A stretch of 64,000 bases of DNA from Alteribacter aurantiacus DSM 18675 (GCF_000429705.1 NZ_KE386943.1:324744-388743); one strand, 5' to 3'. Shown: positions 8,261 to 17,717, counted from the stretch's first letter. Program-made: numbers and translations. The notes: generated by a model not told the origin, from the letters alone.

Positions 8261-9499
8261 ATGAGTCAATTCGAACAAAAGCTCGCTAAATATGCAGAGT
8301 TAGCTGTCCGCATGGGAATCAACGTACAAGAAGGTCAAGATGTGGTCGTGAATGCCCCTGTTACATCTCCTGATTTCGTACGATTAATTGTAAAAGAGTG
8401 CTACGAAGCAGGTGCAAAAAATGTACATATTGAATGGCACGATGATGAATCGGCTCGCATCCGCTACGACTTAGCACCAATGGAGGCGTTTAAAGAGTTT
8501 CCGGAGTGGAAAGCTCGCGGCCTTGAAACCCTCGCTGAAAAAGGCGCTGCTTTTTTAACGATCAAATCTACAGATCCTGATCTCTTTAAAGGGATTCCTG
8601 CAGAGCGCATTGCAACGAACAACAAAACAGCAGGTCAAGCCACAAACGCTTTTCGCAAATACGTGCAATCAGATAAAGTCGCTTGGTGTGTGACTGCTGC
8701 TCCATCTCCTGGTTGGGCGAAAAAAGTATTCCCTGACGTTTCCGAAGAAGAAGCCCAAGAAAAACTATGGGAAGCAATCTTTGAAGCGGTTCGTGTGAAT
8801 ACAAAAGACCCTGTCCAAGCATGGAAGGATCACGATGTAACACTGAACACAAAAGCGACATTCCTTAACGAACAGAAATACAAAGCTCTCCATTATACAG
8901 CTGAGGGTACAGATCTTACTATCGAGCTCCCTGAAGGCCACATTTGGGCCGGCGGCGGTAGTGCTAATACAGCCGGCACGCACTTTATTGCGAATATGCC
9001 AACAGAAGAAGTGTTCACTGCACCTAAAAAAGGCGGTGTTAACGGAACTGTCCGCAACACAAAGCCATTAAATTATAGCGGAAACCTAATCGATGGCTTC
9101 TCCCTGACATTTGAAAACGGAAAAGTGGTCGACTTTAAAGCCGAAGAAGGACACGAAACACTCAAGCACCTTCTCGATACAGACGAAGGAGCGAGATACC
9201 TCGGTGAAGTGGCCCTCGTCCCGCACAGCTCGCCGATTTCTCAATCAGGCATCCTCTTCTATAACACCCTTTACGACGAAAATGCGTCCAACCATATCGC
9301 ATTAGGAAGCGCTTATGCGTTCTGTGTCGAAGGTGGCCCTGATATGAGTAAAGAAGAACAAGAAGAGCGCGGAATCAACAACAGCATCACTCACGTAGAC
9401 TTCATGATCGGCTCATCTGACATGAACATTGACGGTATTAAAGAAGACGGCAGTCGCGAACCGGTTTTCCGTAACGGAGAATGGGCAACAAACGACTAG
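8261..9499 (+). CDS. ampS: M29 aminopeptidase AmpS
   Basis: A cytoplasmic thermophilic-type (M29) metallo-aminopeptidase releasing N-terminal amino acids from peptides. 412 aa; Bacillus AmpS is about 410. Conserved blocks: EGTDLTIELPEGHIWAGGGS, NMPTEEVFTAP (metal-ligand Glu), then EVALVPHSSPIS and NASNHIALGSAY (His ligands), and THVDFMIGSSDMNIDG near the end (His and Asp ligands). Start at 8261, with AAAGGAG 9 nt upstream; the upstream in-frame ATG lacks a site. Single gene closed by a strong terminator. Confidence 0.93.
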   Translation: MSQFEQKLAKYAELAVRMGINVQEGQDVVVNAPVTSPDFVRLIVKECYEAGAKNVHIEWHDDESARIRYDLAPMEAFKEFPEWKARGLETLAEKGAAFLTIKSTDPDLFKGIPAERIATNNKTAGQATNAFRKYVQSDKVAWCVTAAPSPGWAKKVFPDVSEEEAQEKLWEAIFEAVRVNTKDPVQAWKDHDVTLNTKATFLNEQKYKALHYTAEGTDLTIELPEGHIWAGGGSANTAGTHFIANMPTEEVFTAPKKGGVNGTVRNTKPLNYSGNLIDGFSLTFENGKVVDFKAEEGHETLKHLLDTDEGARYLGEVALVPHSSPISQSGILFYNTLYDENASNHIALGSAYAFCVEGGPDMSKEEQEERGINNSITHVDFMIGSSDMNIDGIKEDGSREPVFRNGEWATND

Positions 9500-9515
9500 G
9501 CCTCCCTTCCTGATG

Positions 9516-9549
9516 ACTCGTCCGGCACTACTCTGCCGGGCGAGTTTTC
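9516..9549 (+). terminator. ampS terminator
   Basis: ACTCGTCCGGCA / TGCCGGGCGAGT, a 12-bp stem with one wobble pair, followed by TTTTC. Confidence 0.85.
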
Positions 9550-9676
9550 ATATGCTTTCATTGCTCTGTTTGTTTTATCTTAATCCAGTTTGTACTATAA
9601 TAAACACAAGTCATTCAGTTAGACATTAAAGATACAGAAAAAGTATGGTCTTTCAAACTACATAGGAGGTAATCAA

Positions 9677-10474
9677 ATGAAAAAAGCACTTACAATTGCA
9701 GGTTCCGACACAAGTGGCGGAGCCGGTATTCAAGCCGACCTGTCCACATTTCAGGAACTCGGCGTATATGGTATGACAGCATTAACGACGATTGTCACAA
9801 TGGATCCGAAAAACGGATGGAGCCACAATGTTTTCCCACAACCGATTGAGGTCCTTGAAACGCAGCTGGAAACGATTCTTGACGGTGTTGGGGTCGACGC
9901 GATGAAAACGGGCATGCTCGGTTCAACCGACAAGATCGAATTGGCAGCCCGTACAATTGAAGAAAAAGGAATTAAAAACGTTGTCGTAGACCCTGTTATG
10001 GTATGTAAAGGAGCGGACGAGCCCCTTTATCCTGAACATACGATCAGCTACAAGGAAGCGCTCGTACCAAAAGCTACGGTTGTAACACCGAACTTGTTTG
10101 AAGCGTCCCAGTTAAGCGGAGTAAACCCAATTGAAAGCCTCGATGACATGAAACAAGCCGCTGCAAAGATTAAAGAGCTAGGTGCGGAGTACGTTCTTGT
10201 TAAAGGCGGCAGTTCCATCGGGGATACTGCGGTAGATGTTCTTTATGATGGAGAAGATTTCGAAATTCTCGAGTCCAAGCAAATCGACACCGACTACACG
10301 CACGGCGCGGGCTGCACCTACTCTTCTGCCATCTGTGCCGGACTTGCTAACGGCAAGGGTGTAAAAACAGCGGTGCGCGATGCCAAAGTCTTTATTTCCA
10401 AAGCAATTGAAGGATCTTTCGCCTTGAACGAATACATCGGTCCGGTAAAGCGTTACGCGAATCGTGAGCAGTAA
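9677..10474 (+). CDS. pdxK: pyridoxine/pyridoxal/pyridoxamine kinase
   Basis: Phosphorylates B6 vitamers to salvage pyridoxal 5'-phosphate. 265 aa, ThiD-like ribokinase fold. AGSDTSGGAGIQADL near residue 8 is the substrate/phosphate loop; MKTGMLGS, VVDPVMVCKG and TPNLFEASQL follow in ThiD/PdxK order; THGAGCTYSSAI near residue 210 is the anion hole with its Cys. The VCKGADEPL stretch in place of the ThiD 'SGD.LL' segment matches the Bacillus PdxK branch. AGGAGG precedes the ATG. Single gene. ThiD (HMP kinase) activity cannot be excluded. Confidence 0.88.
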   Translation: MKKALTIAGSDTSGGAGIQADLSTFQELGVYGMTALTTIVTMDPKNGWSHNVFPQPIEVLETQLETILDGVGVDAMKTGMLGSTDKIELAARTIEEKGIKNVVVDPVMVCKGADEPLYPEHTISYKEALVPKATVVTPNLFEASQLSGVNPIESLDDMKQAAAKIKELGAEYVLVKGGSSIGDTAVDVLYDGEDFEILESKQIDTDYTHGAGCTYSSAICAGLANGKGVKTAVRDAKVFISKAIEGSFALNEYIGPVKRYANREQ

Positions 10475-10551
10475 GGCATAGGGCGATCTTTTCACCGCAT
10501 AACAGTCCGAGCTTCCCAAAGTGAAGCTACCGTCCGCCGAACCATTCAAAA

Positions 10552-10583
10552 AAAGGATGTCCTCCTTGCTGAGGACATCCTTT
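10552..10583. terminator. bidirectional terminator between pdxK and the 154-aa gene
   Basis: AAAGGATGTCCTC / GAGGACATCCTTT, a 13-bp perfect stem with loop CTTGCT and A/T tracts on both sides, between convergent genes. Confidence 0.85.
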
Positions 10584-10585
10584 AC

Positions 10586-11050
10586 TTATTGATTTACAGC
10601 TTCATCCAACGATTCCTTCGAGTGTTCTTCACGTTTGTAAAAACTCGTCACTATCACATACCCGAATACCATGCCTCCAATGACCGCACTATGGGAATTT
10701 AAAAGCGTCATTGAAAGGGCACTAAACGCAAAAATGTTTCCAGAGAAGGCGAGAACAGGGTATAGCATCATATATAAAAATGGCAATCCGAAGAAAATGA
10801 GCTTTTCCCAACTTATCAACCATCTTCCCTGCATTTTAAATTCCTTGATTAGTCCTTGGGCACCAAGGATCAAGCCGAGGGGTAATCCGGTCAAGGGGAT
10901 GAGCAATGCATAAGGCATGATTTCAAAGCTCCTTGCCATTTGTTCATACATCTGCTCAGTCAAACGCTCACCAACAAAAAACATAGCAATAAACGTTAAC
11001 GCAAGGGCAAAGTACAACATCGATTTTTTCCAAAACACCGTAACCACCAT
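10586..11050 (-). CDS. hypothetical membrane protein, four predicted helices
   Basis: 154 aa, unrecognised family. Hydrophobic segments at about residues 10-27, 45-65, 83-105 and 120-137; a charged C-terminal tail (YKREEHSKESLDEA) probably cytoplasmic. Overall plan resembles small YqhR/YesK-like Bacillus membrane proteins, without a motif I can name. The start is uncertain: the ATG at 11050 has GAAGG close by, and a GTG four codons later is an alternative. Confidence 0.6.
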   Translation of the reverse strand: MVVTVFWKKSMLYFALALTFIAMFFVGERLTEQMYEQMARSFEIMPYALLIPLTGLPLGLILGAQGLIKEFKMQGRWLISWEKLIFFGLPFLYMMLYPVLAFSGNIFAFSALSMTLLNSHSAVIGGMVFGYVIVTSFYKREEHSKESLDEAVNQ

Positions 11051-11247
11051 CCTTCATCTTTAGCTACGAACCATCCTTTACAGAAGTTCCCACTAGCAAT
11101 ATATTCCACTAACCTTTTTCTATAAACCTAAACTTCCATCTTGCAACGATTTAAGTATAGGGAAATGGCACTTATAACGAAAAAGCCGTAGTCGAGCGGT
11201 TTTTCCTTTCATAGTAGTTGCGAGGAGGGTCGATTATTGTCGTTTGG

Positions 11248-11365
11248 TCGATAAAGTTGGATTAGCGCTCGATAAATTCGGAATAAAGGTTGATAAAACG
11301 CGATTAGTGATCGATAAAACCAAAATAGATCTCGATAAAATCCGATTAAAGCTCGATAACCCGAC
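11248..11365. repeat. 21-bp-period TCGATAAA array
   Basis: TCGATA (or TTGATA) recurs at 11248, 11269, 11290, 11311, 11332 and 11353, exactly 21 bp apart; a partial unit begins at 11230. Spacer bases vary. The array takes up most of the 382-bp gap between the 154-aa gene and metQ. Confidence 0.85.
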
Positions 11366-11386
11366 ACCTCCCCACTCACTCACAAC

Positions 11387-11414
11387 GAAAAACACCCCGC
11401 AATCATGCGAGGTG
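11387..11414 (-). terminator. metNPQ operon terminator
   Basis: CACCTCGCA / TGCGGGGTG stem with loop TGAT followed by TTTTTCG on the minus strand, 18 bp past the metQ stop. Confidence 0.8.
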
Positions 11415-11432
11415 CTCGGCTCAAGCCGTGTA

Positions 11433-12263
11433 TTAGTAGTCTCTCAACTCATCCATGTCATCAATAAATGTCGGTAGCAAGGAGTTTTCATAGAGCTCAA
11501 TGATAAACTCTTGCGTATCTTCTTCATGATACAGCTCAGCAATTCGCTGAAGGACTTCATCGTCCGCGTCTTCAGCCTGGGTAGCAAGAATATTTACATA
11601 CGCTGCCGCCCCGTCATCGTCCTCAATGAAGATCGCATCGTTAACAGGGATCAAGCTTGCTTCTACAGCTACCCCATTATTAATAACGGACGCATCTACA
11701 TCAGGGATGACACGTGGGGTGTGCGCCGCCTGCACTTCTTCAATGTTTAGATCGTGATGGTTCTCGACAATGTCGCTCGCGTCACCGATTCCGTCGAAGT
11801 CTTCAGGAAGCTCAATGAACCCAGCCTCTTGAAGAAGCAACAGAGCACGTCCTTGGTTCGTTTCCTCTTGAGGAACGGCAATCGTCGCCCCTTCTGGAAT
11901 GTCTTCGTGAGACTCATATTTATCGGAATAAAGCCCCATTGGTGCAATGTACGTTCCTGCAATCGGCTCTAGGTCCAAGTTATGTTCTTCAATAAAGTTG
12001 TCAAAGTAAGAGATTGTTTGGAACGCATTAAAGTCCACTTCACCTTCTGCAAGAGCCATGTTCGGTCTCACATAATCAGAGAACTCTTGAATCTCAATCG
12101 TAATCCCCTCTTCTGCGGCTTTATCGGCCATGTATTCCCATAGGGGGATGCCTGATCCGTTTACTCCTACTGTTACTGTGTTTTCATCATCTGCCCCTCC
12201 ACCGCACGCGGCTAGAGCTGTTAGAGATACTGCTGAGACGACTGTTGCAATTGATTTTTTCAT
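11433..12263 (-). CDS. metQ: methionine ABC transporter substrate-binding lipoprotein
   Basis: Captures L-/D-methionine outside the membrane and delivers it to MetNP. 276 aa NlpA-family protein. Lipoprotein signal: MKKSIATVVSAVSLTALAAC with lipobox LAAC and the acylated Cys near residue 20. NlpA features include VGVNGSGIPLWEY, AEGEVDFNAFQTISYF and TIAVPQEETNQGRALLLL. Very acidic (EDDDGAAAY, EDADDE), suiting an exported protein of a halophile or alkaliphile. Last gene of the SAM-controlled metNPQ operon, 21 bp after metP. Confidence 0.95.
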   Translation of the reverse strand: MKKSIATVVSAVSLTALAACGGGADDENTVTVGVNGSGIPLWEYMADKAAEEGITIEIQEFSDYVRPNMALAEGEVDFNAFQTISYFDNFIEEHNLDLEPIAGTYIAPMGLYSDKYESHEDIPEGATIAVPQEETNQGRALLLLQEAGFIELPEDFDGIGDASDIVENHHDLNIEEVQAAHTPRVIPDVDASVINNGVAVEASLIPVNDAIFIEDDDGAAAYVNILATQAEDADDEVLQRIAELYHEEDTQEFIIELYENSLLPTFIDDMDELRDY

Positions 12264-12284
12264 AATGGTATTCCTCCTCGTTGA

Positions 12285-12950
12285 TTATCGGCGACGAATC
12301 GCTTGTGATAGATGATTTCCGCTAACTTGAATCGCTTGAACAATAATGACGAGCAAGATCACAGTGACGATCATGACGTCTGTATGGAAACGTTGGTAGC
12401 CGTATGCAATCGCCAAGTCTCCCAATCCTCCTGACCCGATCGCCCCCGCCATAGCAGATGCTCCAACAAGCCCGATGGTGGCAATCGTCAAATTAAGAAC
12501 GAGTGAGCTTAACGCTTCTGGAATTAAGAATCGGAAAATGATTTGCCATGGTGTAGCCCCCATGGACTTGGCGGCCTCCGTGACACCTGGGTCTACTTCT
12601 AGCAAACTGCTTTCAACTAGTCTTGCAATGAAGGGTGCCGCAAAAATAACGAGAGGCACCATCGCGGCAGTCGTTCCGATCGTCGTTCCTACAATCAACC
12701 TTGTAAGAGGGATTAAAGCTACGAGCAAAATGATAAATGGCACGGAACGGACAATGTTTACGATGGTATTCAATACGAAAAAAGCCGCTCTATTTTCAAA
12801 TAAATGTCCTTTTCGGGTAACCACTACGGCCACACCGAGCGGAATTCCGATTAAACTGGCAAAAAATAACGGGAATGCAGTCATGGTAAGGGTTTCAAGC
12901 GTCGCCTCCAAGACTCGTACCCAAAACGTACTCCAATCAGTACTCCTCAT
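12285..12950 (-). CDS. metP: methionine ABC transporter permease
   Basis: Forms the membrane channel of the MetNPQ importer. 221 aa, five or so helices. The EAA motif for coupling to the ATPase is EAAKSMGATPWQIIFRFLIP near residue 125. The ATG lies inside the end of metN (14-bp overlap), with GGAGG 9 nt upstream, implying coupled translation. The gene is also called metI. Confidence 0.95.
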   Translation of the reverse strand: MRSTDWSTFWVRVLEATLETLTMTAFPLFFASLIGIPLGVAVVVTRKGHLFENRAAFFVLNTIVNIVRSVPFIILLVALIPLTRLIVGTTIGTTAAMVPLVIFAAPFIARLVESSLLEVDPGVTEAAKSMGATPWQIIFRFLIPEALSSLVLNLTIATIGLVGASAMAGAIGSGGLGDLAIAYGYQRFHTDVMIVTVILLVIIVQAIQVSGNHLSQAIRRR

Positions 12951-13968
12951 GAAGGTCGACCTCCCTTACTGTCAGATTCTCTTTTATGAGCGCAACCGCT
13001 TCTTCAATTCGTTCAGGCTCTCCATGAAACTCCACGATCAAGTTTCCGAACGGCTTTTCCTGTAATTCTGTTATTTGTCCATGAAGGACGTTCACTTCAA
13101 GATCAAACTGCTTACCTACTTTTGAAAGGACCGGCTGGCTGGCCATCTCTCCTTCGAACAAAATACGATAGATATAGTGGGTTTTACCATCTTCACTCAA
13201 GTGTTTTATGACGGACTGAGGAAGTTGATCTTGCATGACCGAACTTACAAAGTTTTTCGTTGTTTTAGCCTCAGGGCGGGAAAACACGTCAAACACACTC
13301 CCTGACTCAATCACTTCACCATTCTCCATGACTGCGACCCGATTACAAATGTCACGGATGACCGGCATTTCGTGAGTGATGATCAAGACAGTGATTCCGA
13401 ATTCCCGGTTTACTTTTCTGAGCAATGCAAGAATCGCTTTTGTTGTTTGCGGATCGAGAGCTGAAGTAGCCTCATCGCACAGAAGCACTTCCGGTGAGGT
13501 TGCGAGCGCCCTAGCAATTCCTACACGCTGCTTTTGTCCCCCAGAAAGCTGATCCGGGTAGTTGTCTGCTTTATCGCTCAATCCAACAAAGGAAAGAAGG
13601 TCTTTAACCCGCTTTTCCACTTCCTTCTTCGGTGTTTTACTTAATTGAAGAGGGATCGCGACGTTCGCGTAAACGGTCTTTGATTCACACAAATTGAAGT
13701 GCTGAAACACCATCCCGATCTTTTTTCTAGCCTCTCTTAACTCTTTGGCGGAAAGACTCTTCATATCCCTGTTGTTTACTCGTACTTCTCCTGACGTAGG
13801 TTCTTCGAGCAAGTTCACACAACGGACGAGTGTACTCTTTCCTGCTCCACTAAACCCAATCACACCAAAGATATCGCCTTTATTTACAGTAAACGACACG
13901 TTTTTAACAGCCGTAACGGTGCCTTCTTTTCCTTCATACGATTTCGTGACGTTATCAAACGTGATCAC
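12937..13968 (-). CDS. metN: methionine ABC transporter ATP-binding protein
   Basis: Powers methionine uptake from the cytoplasmic side. 343 aa. Walker A GFSGAGKST (about residue 38), Q-loop VFQHFNL, signature LSGGQKQRVGIARAL, Walker B LLCDEATSALD, H-loop ITHE. The last 90 residues form the C-terminal NIL regulatory domain that in E. coli MetN binds methionine and inhibits transport. GTG start with AAAGGAGTG upstream. First gene behind the SAM riboswitch. Confidence 0.95.
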   Translation of the reverse strand: MITFDNVTKSYEGKEGTVTAVKNVSFTVNKGDIFGVIGFSGAGKSTLVRCVNLLEEPTSGEVRVNNRDMKSLSAKELREARKKIGMVFQHFNLCESKTVYANVAIPLQLSKTPKKEVEKRVKDLLSFVGLSDKADNYPDQLSGGQKQRVGIARALATSPEVLLCDEATSALDPQTTKAILALLRKVNREFGITVLIITHEMPVIRDICNRVAVMENGEVIESGSVFDVFSRPEAKTTKNFVSSVMQDQLPQSVIKHLSEDGKTHYIYRILFEGEMASQPVLSKVGKQFDLEVNVLHGQITELQEKPFGNLIVEFHGEPERIEEAVALIKENLTVREVDLHEEY

Positions 13969-13990
13969 GGGTGCTCACTCCTTTAGATGC

Positions 13991-14157
13991 AAAAAAACCT
14001 CTCCTTATCAAATAAGAAGAGGGTAAAAGATTAACTACCGCTCTTCTTATCTGTCGAGCAATTGCTCGATGGAATTGGCACAGTTCTCCAGTCGTCACCG
14101 GAATCCGCTGCCGAGGCGTCATAGGGCCATATCCCTCTGCCTCTCTTGATAAGAAGT
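13991..14157 (-). promoter_or_regulatory. SAM-I (S-box) riboswitch with intrinsic terminator, metN leader
   Basis: On the minus strand the aptamer (about 14157-14043) shows S-box order: CTTATCAAGAGAGGCAGAGG, ATGGCCCTATGACGCC, CGGCAGCGG and the closing GATAAGAAG strand that completes P1. Downstream, CCTCTTCTTAT pairs with ATAAGGAGAGG before TTTTTTT (terminator). The same CTCTTCTTAT can pair with the P1 3' strand ATAAGAAGAG (antiterminator), the classical off-switch: SAM binding terminates metNPQ transcription. Confidence 0.95.
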
Positions 14158-14195
14158 GTTTTATTGAATTGTTGAAATATTAATAATTGAGAGTA

Positions 14196-14225
14196 ATCAT
14201 AACGTTAGAATCAAGCACGCGTCAA
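14196..14225 (-). promoter_or_regulatory. sigma-A promoter of metNPQ
   Basis: Minus strand TTGACG (14225-14220), 18-bp spacer, TATGAT (14201-14196), about 40 bp before the S-box aptamer. Confidence 0.7.
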
Positions 14226-14491
14226 CAACGTTTCCTATTGCAAGCGCTTCACTAACCAAAAGTAATTCTATTTTCACCGTTAATATCCTGTTCCTACCAC
14301 TTTGTTTTTTCCGGGCACTTTTGCTTGGTATAGCTTTTTATCCAAAAATAGTGACGTTCCTCGGATTCGGTTCCCTCTTGTAAGTCTTTGGGCTTAAAGG
14401 TTTTTCTTTTTTATCGAAAATTTTAGTAAATTCTATTTTTATTCAGAATTTTCTATTATACTTGTCTAATAAAATATAAAGGGGGAGTATG
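14226..14491. other. divergent intergenic region, no gene
   Basis: AT-rich sequence between the metN promoter and alsT. It holds CAAGCGCTT at 14241 (partial cre-like half sites) but no further gene or structured RNA that I can support. Confidence 0.5.
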
Positions 14492-15853
14492 ATGGAACAA
14501 TTAAACGATTTTGTTGGGTTTCTAAGTGATTTGGTCTGGGGTGTACCTTTGCTTGTCCTGCTTGTTGGTACAGGAGTATTCTTGACGTTTCGCCTTGCTT
14601 TTTTGCAATTTCGAACGTTGCCTTATGCCCTAAAACTATCATTTAGCCCTAAAAGCCAGGACACGAAGTCCAAAGGTGACATCTCTCACTTCCAAGCGCT
14701 TACGACTGCACTTGCTGCTACAATCGGTACCGGTAACATTGCCGGGGTTGCAACAGCGGTTGTTCTCGGGGGACCGGGGGCTGTTTTTTGGATGTGGATT
14801 ACAGCGTTGTTTGGAATGGCCACAAAGTATGCAGAAGCCATTCTTGCTGTAAAGTATCGTGAAGAAGGCCCTGACGGCACGATGTCCGGTGGTCCCATGT
14901 ACTATATCGAAAAGGGTCTTAAGTTAAAATGGCTTGCCGTTCTTTTCGCTGTCTTTGGCGCATTCGCGGCTTTCGGTATTGGTAACTTGGTACAGTCCAA
15001 CTCGGTTGCAAGTGCCATGGAATCATCGTTTAATGTACCTTTCTGGGTCACAGGAGTCGTTTTAACGGTGCTCGCTGGTCTTGTTATTCTTGGCGGTATT
15101 AAAAGCATCGGGAAAGTTACGGCATATTTCGTACCGTTTATGGCATTATTTTATGTTATCGCCGGACTTGTCCTGATGATTCAAAACTTCGACCTTGTTC
15201 CTGCAGCTGTTGCCCTTATTTTCACAGATGCATTTACAGGTGAAGCTGTTGCTGGTGGTGCCATTGGTGCAGTGATTCGTTGGGGGGTTGCCCGTGGGGT
15301 ATTCTCAAACGAAGCGGGTCTTGGTTCCGCTCCGATCGCAGCCGCTGCTGCACGAACCGACTACCCTGGTCGCCAAGCTCTCGTGTCTATGACGCAAGTG
15401 TTTATTGATACGATTGTGGTTTGTTCCATCACAGGTATCGCTATCGTAATGGGGAACATGTATGTAAGTGGAGACTTGAATGGTGCAGACCTTACTGCCG
15501 CCACATTCGAATTCTTCCTTGGTGGTGCCGGCTCCATGATCGTCGCAGTTGGTCTTGCCTTCTTCGCTTTCTCTACGATCCTTGGGTGGTCTTACTACGG
15601 GGAAAAATGTTTCGGTTATCTTTTTAAAGGGAATGCAGTTAAAGGCTATCGCTTAGTGTTTGTTCTCATGATCTTTGTTGGAGCCATAACAGAACTAAGC
15701 CTAGTATGGGGTATAGCCGACGTCCTAAACGGCCTCATGGCAATACCTAACTTAATCGGTCTTCTCGGTCTATCCGGAGTCGTTGTTGCTGAAACAAACC
15801 GATTCCTAAAAGTGGCACGAGAAGAAAAAGCACGAGCAAAAGCTGCAAGCTAA
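14492..15853 (+). CDS. alsT: sodium:alanine/glycine (or glutamine) symporter, AGCS family
   Basis: Na+-coupled amino acid uptake across the plasma membrane. 453 aa with about ten or eleven helices. AGCS signatures: FRLAFLQFRTLPYALKL near the start, ATIGTGNIAGVATA, GGPGAVFWMW, GGPMYYIEKG and RGVFSNEAGLGSAPIA. GGGGGAG lies just upstream of two adjacent ATGs; 14492 has the better spacing (14489 possible). AlsT in B. subtilis is a glutamine transporter; substrate here is not decided by sequence. Confidence 0.9.
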   Translation: MEQLNDFVGFLSDLVWGVPLLVLLVGTGVFLTFRLAFLQFRTLPYALKLSFSPKSQDTKSKGDISHFQALTTALAATIGTGNIAGVATAVVLGGPGAVFWMWITALFGMATKYAEAILAVKYREEGPDGTMSGGPMYYIEKGLKLKWLAVLFAVFGAFAAFGIGNLVQSNSVASAMESSFNVPFWVTGVVLTVLAGLVILGGIKSIGKVTAYFVPFMALFYVIAGLVLMIQNFDLVPAAVALIFTDAFTGEAVAGGAIGAVIRWGVARGVFSNEAGLGSAPIAAAAARTDYPGRQALVSMTQVFIDTIVVCSITGIAIVMGNMYVSGDLNGADLTAATFEFFLGGAGSMIVAVGLAFFAFSTILGWSYYGEKCFGYLFKGNAVKGYRLVFVLMIFVGAITELSLVWGIADVLNGLMAIPNLIGLLGLSGVVVAETNRFLKVAREEKARAKAAS

Positions 15854-15870
15854 ACGTAACGCTTGTCGAG

Positions 15871-15904
15871 CGCTCTGCTACCATAAATGGTGGCGGAGCG
15901 TTTT
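15871..15904 (+). terminator. alsT terminator
   Basis: CGCTCTGCTACCA pairs with TGGTGGCGGAGCG (with mismatch/wobble) around TAAA, followed by TTTTA. Confidence 0.8.
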
Positions 15905-15917
15905 ATTGCGATTTATT

Positions 15918-15931
15918 TGTAAGCGCTTTAC
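15918..15931 (+). promoter_or_regulatory. partial cre-like site upstream of yjiH
   Basis: TGTAAGCGCTTTAC matches TGWAANCGNTNWCA at 12 of 14 positions, about 140 bp before the YjiH-family start. Weak by itself. Confidence 0.3.
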
Positions 15932-16069
15932 GTATGTGTTAGTTTATTAATATAGTGTTTATTTAAAAATAATCTTGTATTTTTACTCAATGTGTATTAA
16001 TATTTTCATCAGTGAATAATTATCAAACCAAAGTATCGTGACTATAGATATACAACAGGAGTGACTCAT

Positions 16070-17443
16070 ATGAACAAGGGAAGCAAGCAATCGTCGCACT
16101 ACAGCTCTTTTTGGAAGTTCTTAATTCCTTCCTTGATCGGTGTCGGTTTATTTATGACCCCGATCCCGATAGATGATGGGATGACCATTCCCGTTGCTAT
16201 ACTGGCAAACTTATTAGAAGGCGCACTATCCTCCGTTCTTCCGGCCATTTTAACCTTTATTATTTCTGCTAGTTTTGTAGGTACAGTCATTGCGATCGCA
16301 GTACACAAAAGCAATCCAAATGCTTTTGCGGACAAGCCGTTCATGGAACGTCTTCTACTCGTTAACCCGTTTTGGTTGATCGTTCGTTTGGTTGCATTTA
16401 TTCTTGCCATCATCACGTTCTTCCAAATTGGACCTGAAGCTGTATACAATGAATATACTGGCGGCTTATTGTTAATGGAAGATGGTTTACTCCCTCTTTT
16501 ATTTACGGTATTCCTTTTCGCCGGACTATTTTTACCCCTTTTATTAAACTTCGGACTCCTTGAGCTTGTTGGCTCATTATTAACGAAACTGATGCGTCCC
16601 CTTTTCAAACTTCCTGGCCGCTCTTCCATTGACTCTCTAACGTCATGGCTTGGAGATGGAACAATCGGGGTTATTTTAACAAGTAAGCAGTATGAAGAAG
16701 GTTTTTATTCAAAGCGTGAAGCAGCCGTTATTGGTACAACCTTTTCCGTTGTTTCCATTACATTCAGTTTAGTTGTCATTCAAGAGGTCAATCTTGAACA
16801 TATGTTCTTCCAATTCTATGCTACAGTGGCTTTAGCAGGGTTCATTGCGGCCTTGATCATGCCTCGTATTCCCCCTCTATCCAAAAAGGCGAATACGTAT
16901 GCGAACGGACAAGAAGGACAGTTGGACGAGTCTATACCAAAAGGCTATAGCCCATTCTCTTGGGGGATGAAGCAAGCGAAAGAGCGCGCTTCAAAAAGCA
17001 AAGGCCTAGGCGAATTCTTTAAAGACGGAGGAAAGAACGTCCTCGACATGTGGTTTGGTGTCGCTCCTGTTGTTATGGCATTCGGTACGATTGCTCTTGT
17101 AATCGCAGAATTTACACCGGTGTTTTCTTGGCTCGGTGCACCGTTCATTCCGATCTTAAACCTCATGCAAATTCCTGAAGCCGGTATTGCTTCTGAAGCA
17201 TTGGTCGTTGGGTTTGCTGACATGTTCCTTCCTGCGATTTTCGCTTCAGGTATCGAGAGTGAGCTCACGCGATTCATCATTGCCTGTGTATCCGTAACAC
17301 AGCTCATCTACCTATCGGAAGTCGGTGGCGTACTTTTAGGCTCAAAGATTCCAGTCAAATTTAGAGACTTGCTTGTGATCTATATCTTGAGAACAATCAT
17401 TACCCTACCAGTGATTACGTTAGTCGCTCATATGATTTTTTAA
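16070..17443 (+). CDS. YjiH family membrane protein (nucleoside-recognition/GATE domain)
   Basis: 457 aa with roughly ten membrane helices in two halves. Segments such as LTSWLGDGTIGVILTSKQYE and GIESELTRFIIACVSVTQLI are typical of the YjiH / spore-maturation SpmA-like 'nucleoside recognition' superfamily, whose members are proposed transporters; the substrate is unknown. Start at ATG 16070, with AGGAG 8 nt upstream; a GTG three codons earlier overlaps that site. Single gene. Confidence 0.82.
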   Translation: MNKGSKQSSHYSSFWKFLIPSLIGVGLFMTPIPIDDGMTIPVAILANLLEGALSSVLPAILTFIISASFVGTVIAIAVHKSNPNAFADKPFMERLLLVNPFWLIVRLVAFILAIITFFQIGPEAVYNEYTGGLLLMEDGLLPLLFTVFLFAGLFLPLLLNFGLLELVGSLLTKLMRPLFKLPGRSSIDSLTSWLGDGTIGVILTSKQYEEGFYSKREAAVIGTTFSVVSITFSLVVIQEVNLEHMFFQFYATVALAGFIAALIMPRIPPLSKKANTYANGQEGQLDESIPKGYSPFSWGMKQAKERASKSKGLGEFFKDGGKNVLDMWFGVAPVVMAFGTIALVIAEFTPVFSWLGAPFIPILNLMQIPEAGIASEALVVGFADMFLPAIFASGIESELTRFIIACVSVTQLIYLSEVGGVLLGSKIPVKFRDLLVIYILRTIITLPVITLVAHMIF

Positions 17444-17485
17444 TTAAATGAGTATATCCTTGCGTGCTCCGCTTCACGCCATCCG

Positions 17486-17620
17486 CTCCCTTTCCGCGGC
17501 GGTGCCGGCGAGCCAGTAGAAACACCTGCTTCTTCCTCTGCAAGTAACGCTTCGGAGTGTTCTGCGTCGAAGCAACTCGTAGAGAACTCACGATGTAACG
17601 CTCGCCACTGCCGCAGGAGT
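17486..17620 (+). repeat. ~135-bp interspersed repeat, copy 1
   Basis: Left end GCGGCGGTG (17496-17504) is complementary (one wobble) to right end CACTGCCGC (17606-17614). Core includes TGCTTCTTCCTCTGCAAGTA and TGCGTCGAAGCAACTCGTAG. Reverse-complement copies lie at 34314-34450 and 46444-46581, and a divergent dimer at 45951-46195. It occupies the centre of the 409-bp gap between yjiH and the FAD-protein gene. No open frame is credible. Confidence 0.85.
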
Positions 17621-17717
17621 GTCGCTGCTAGCGTTCAGCTACGCATAACTAAAGAACACAACATTTCACATAAAGTTAAATGGTTTACTGACTAAGAACT
17701 ATATTAATTATTATTGG

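Noticed and set aside
11244..11477. A 77-codon frame reading as a 7-residue repeat (VDK..L.IDK..)
   Set aside because: It follows simply from the 21-bp array; TTG start without a ribosome site; the metQ terminator lies inside.
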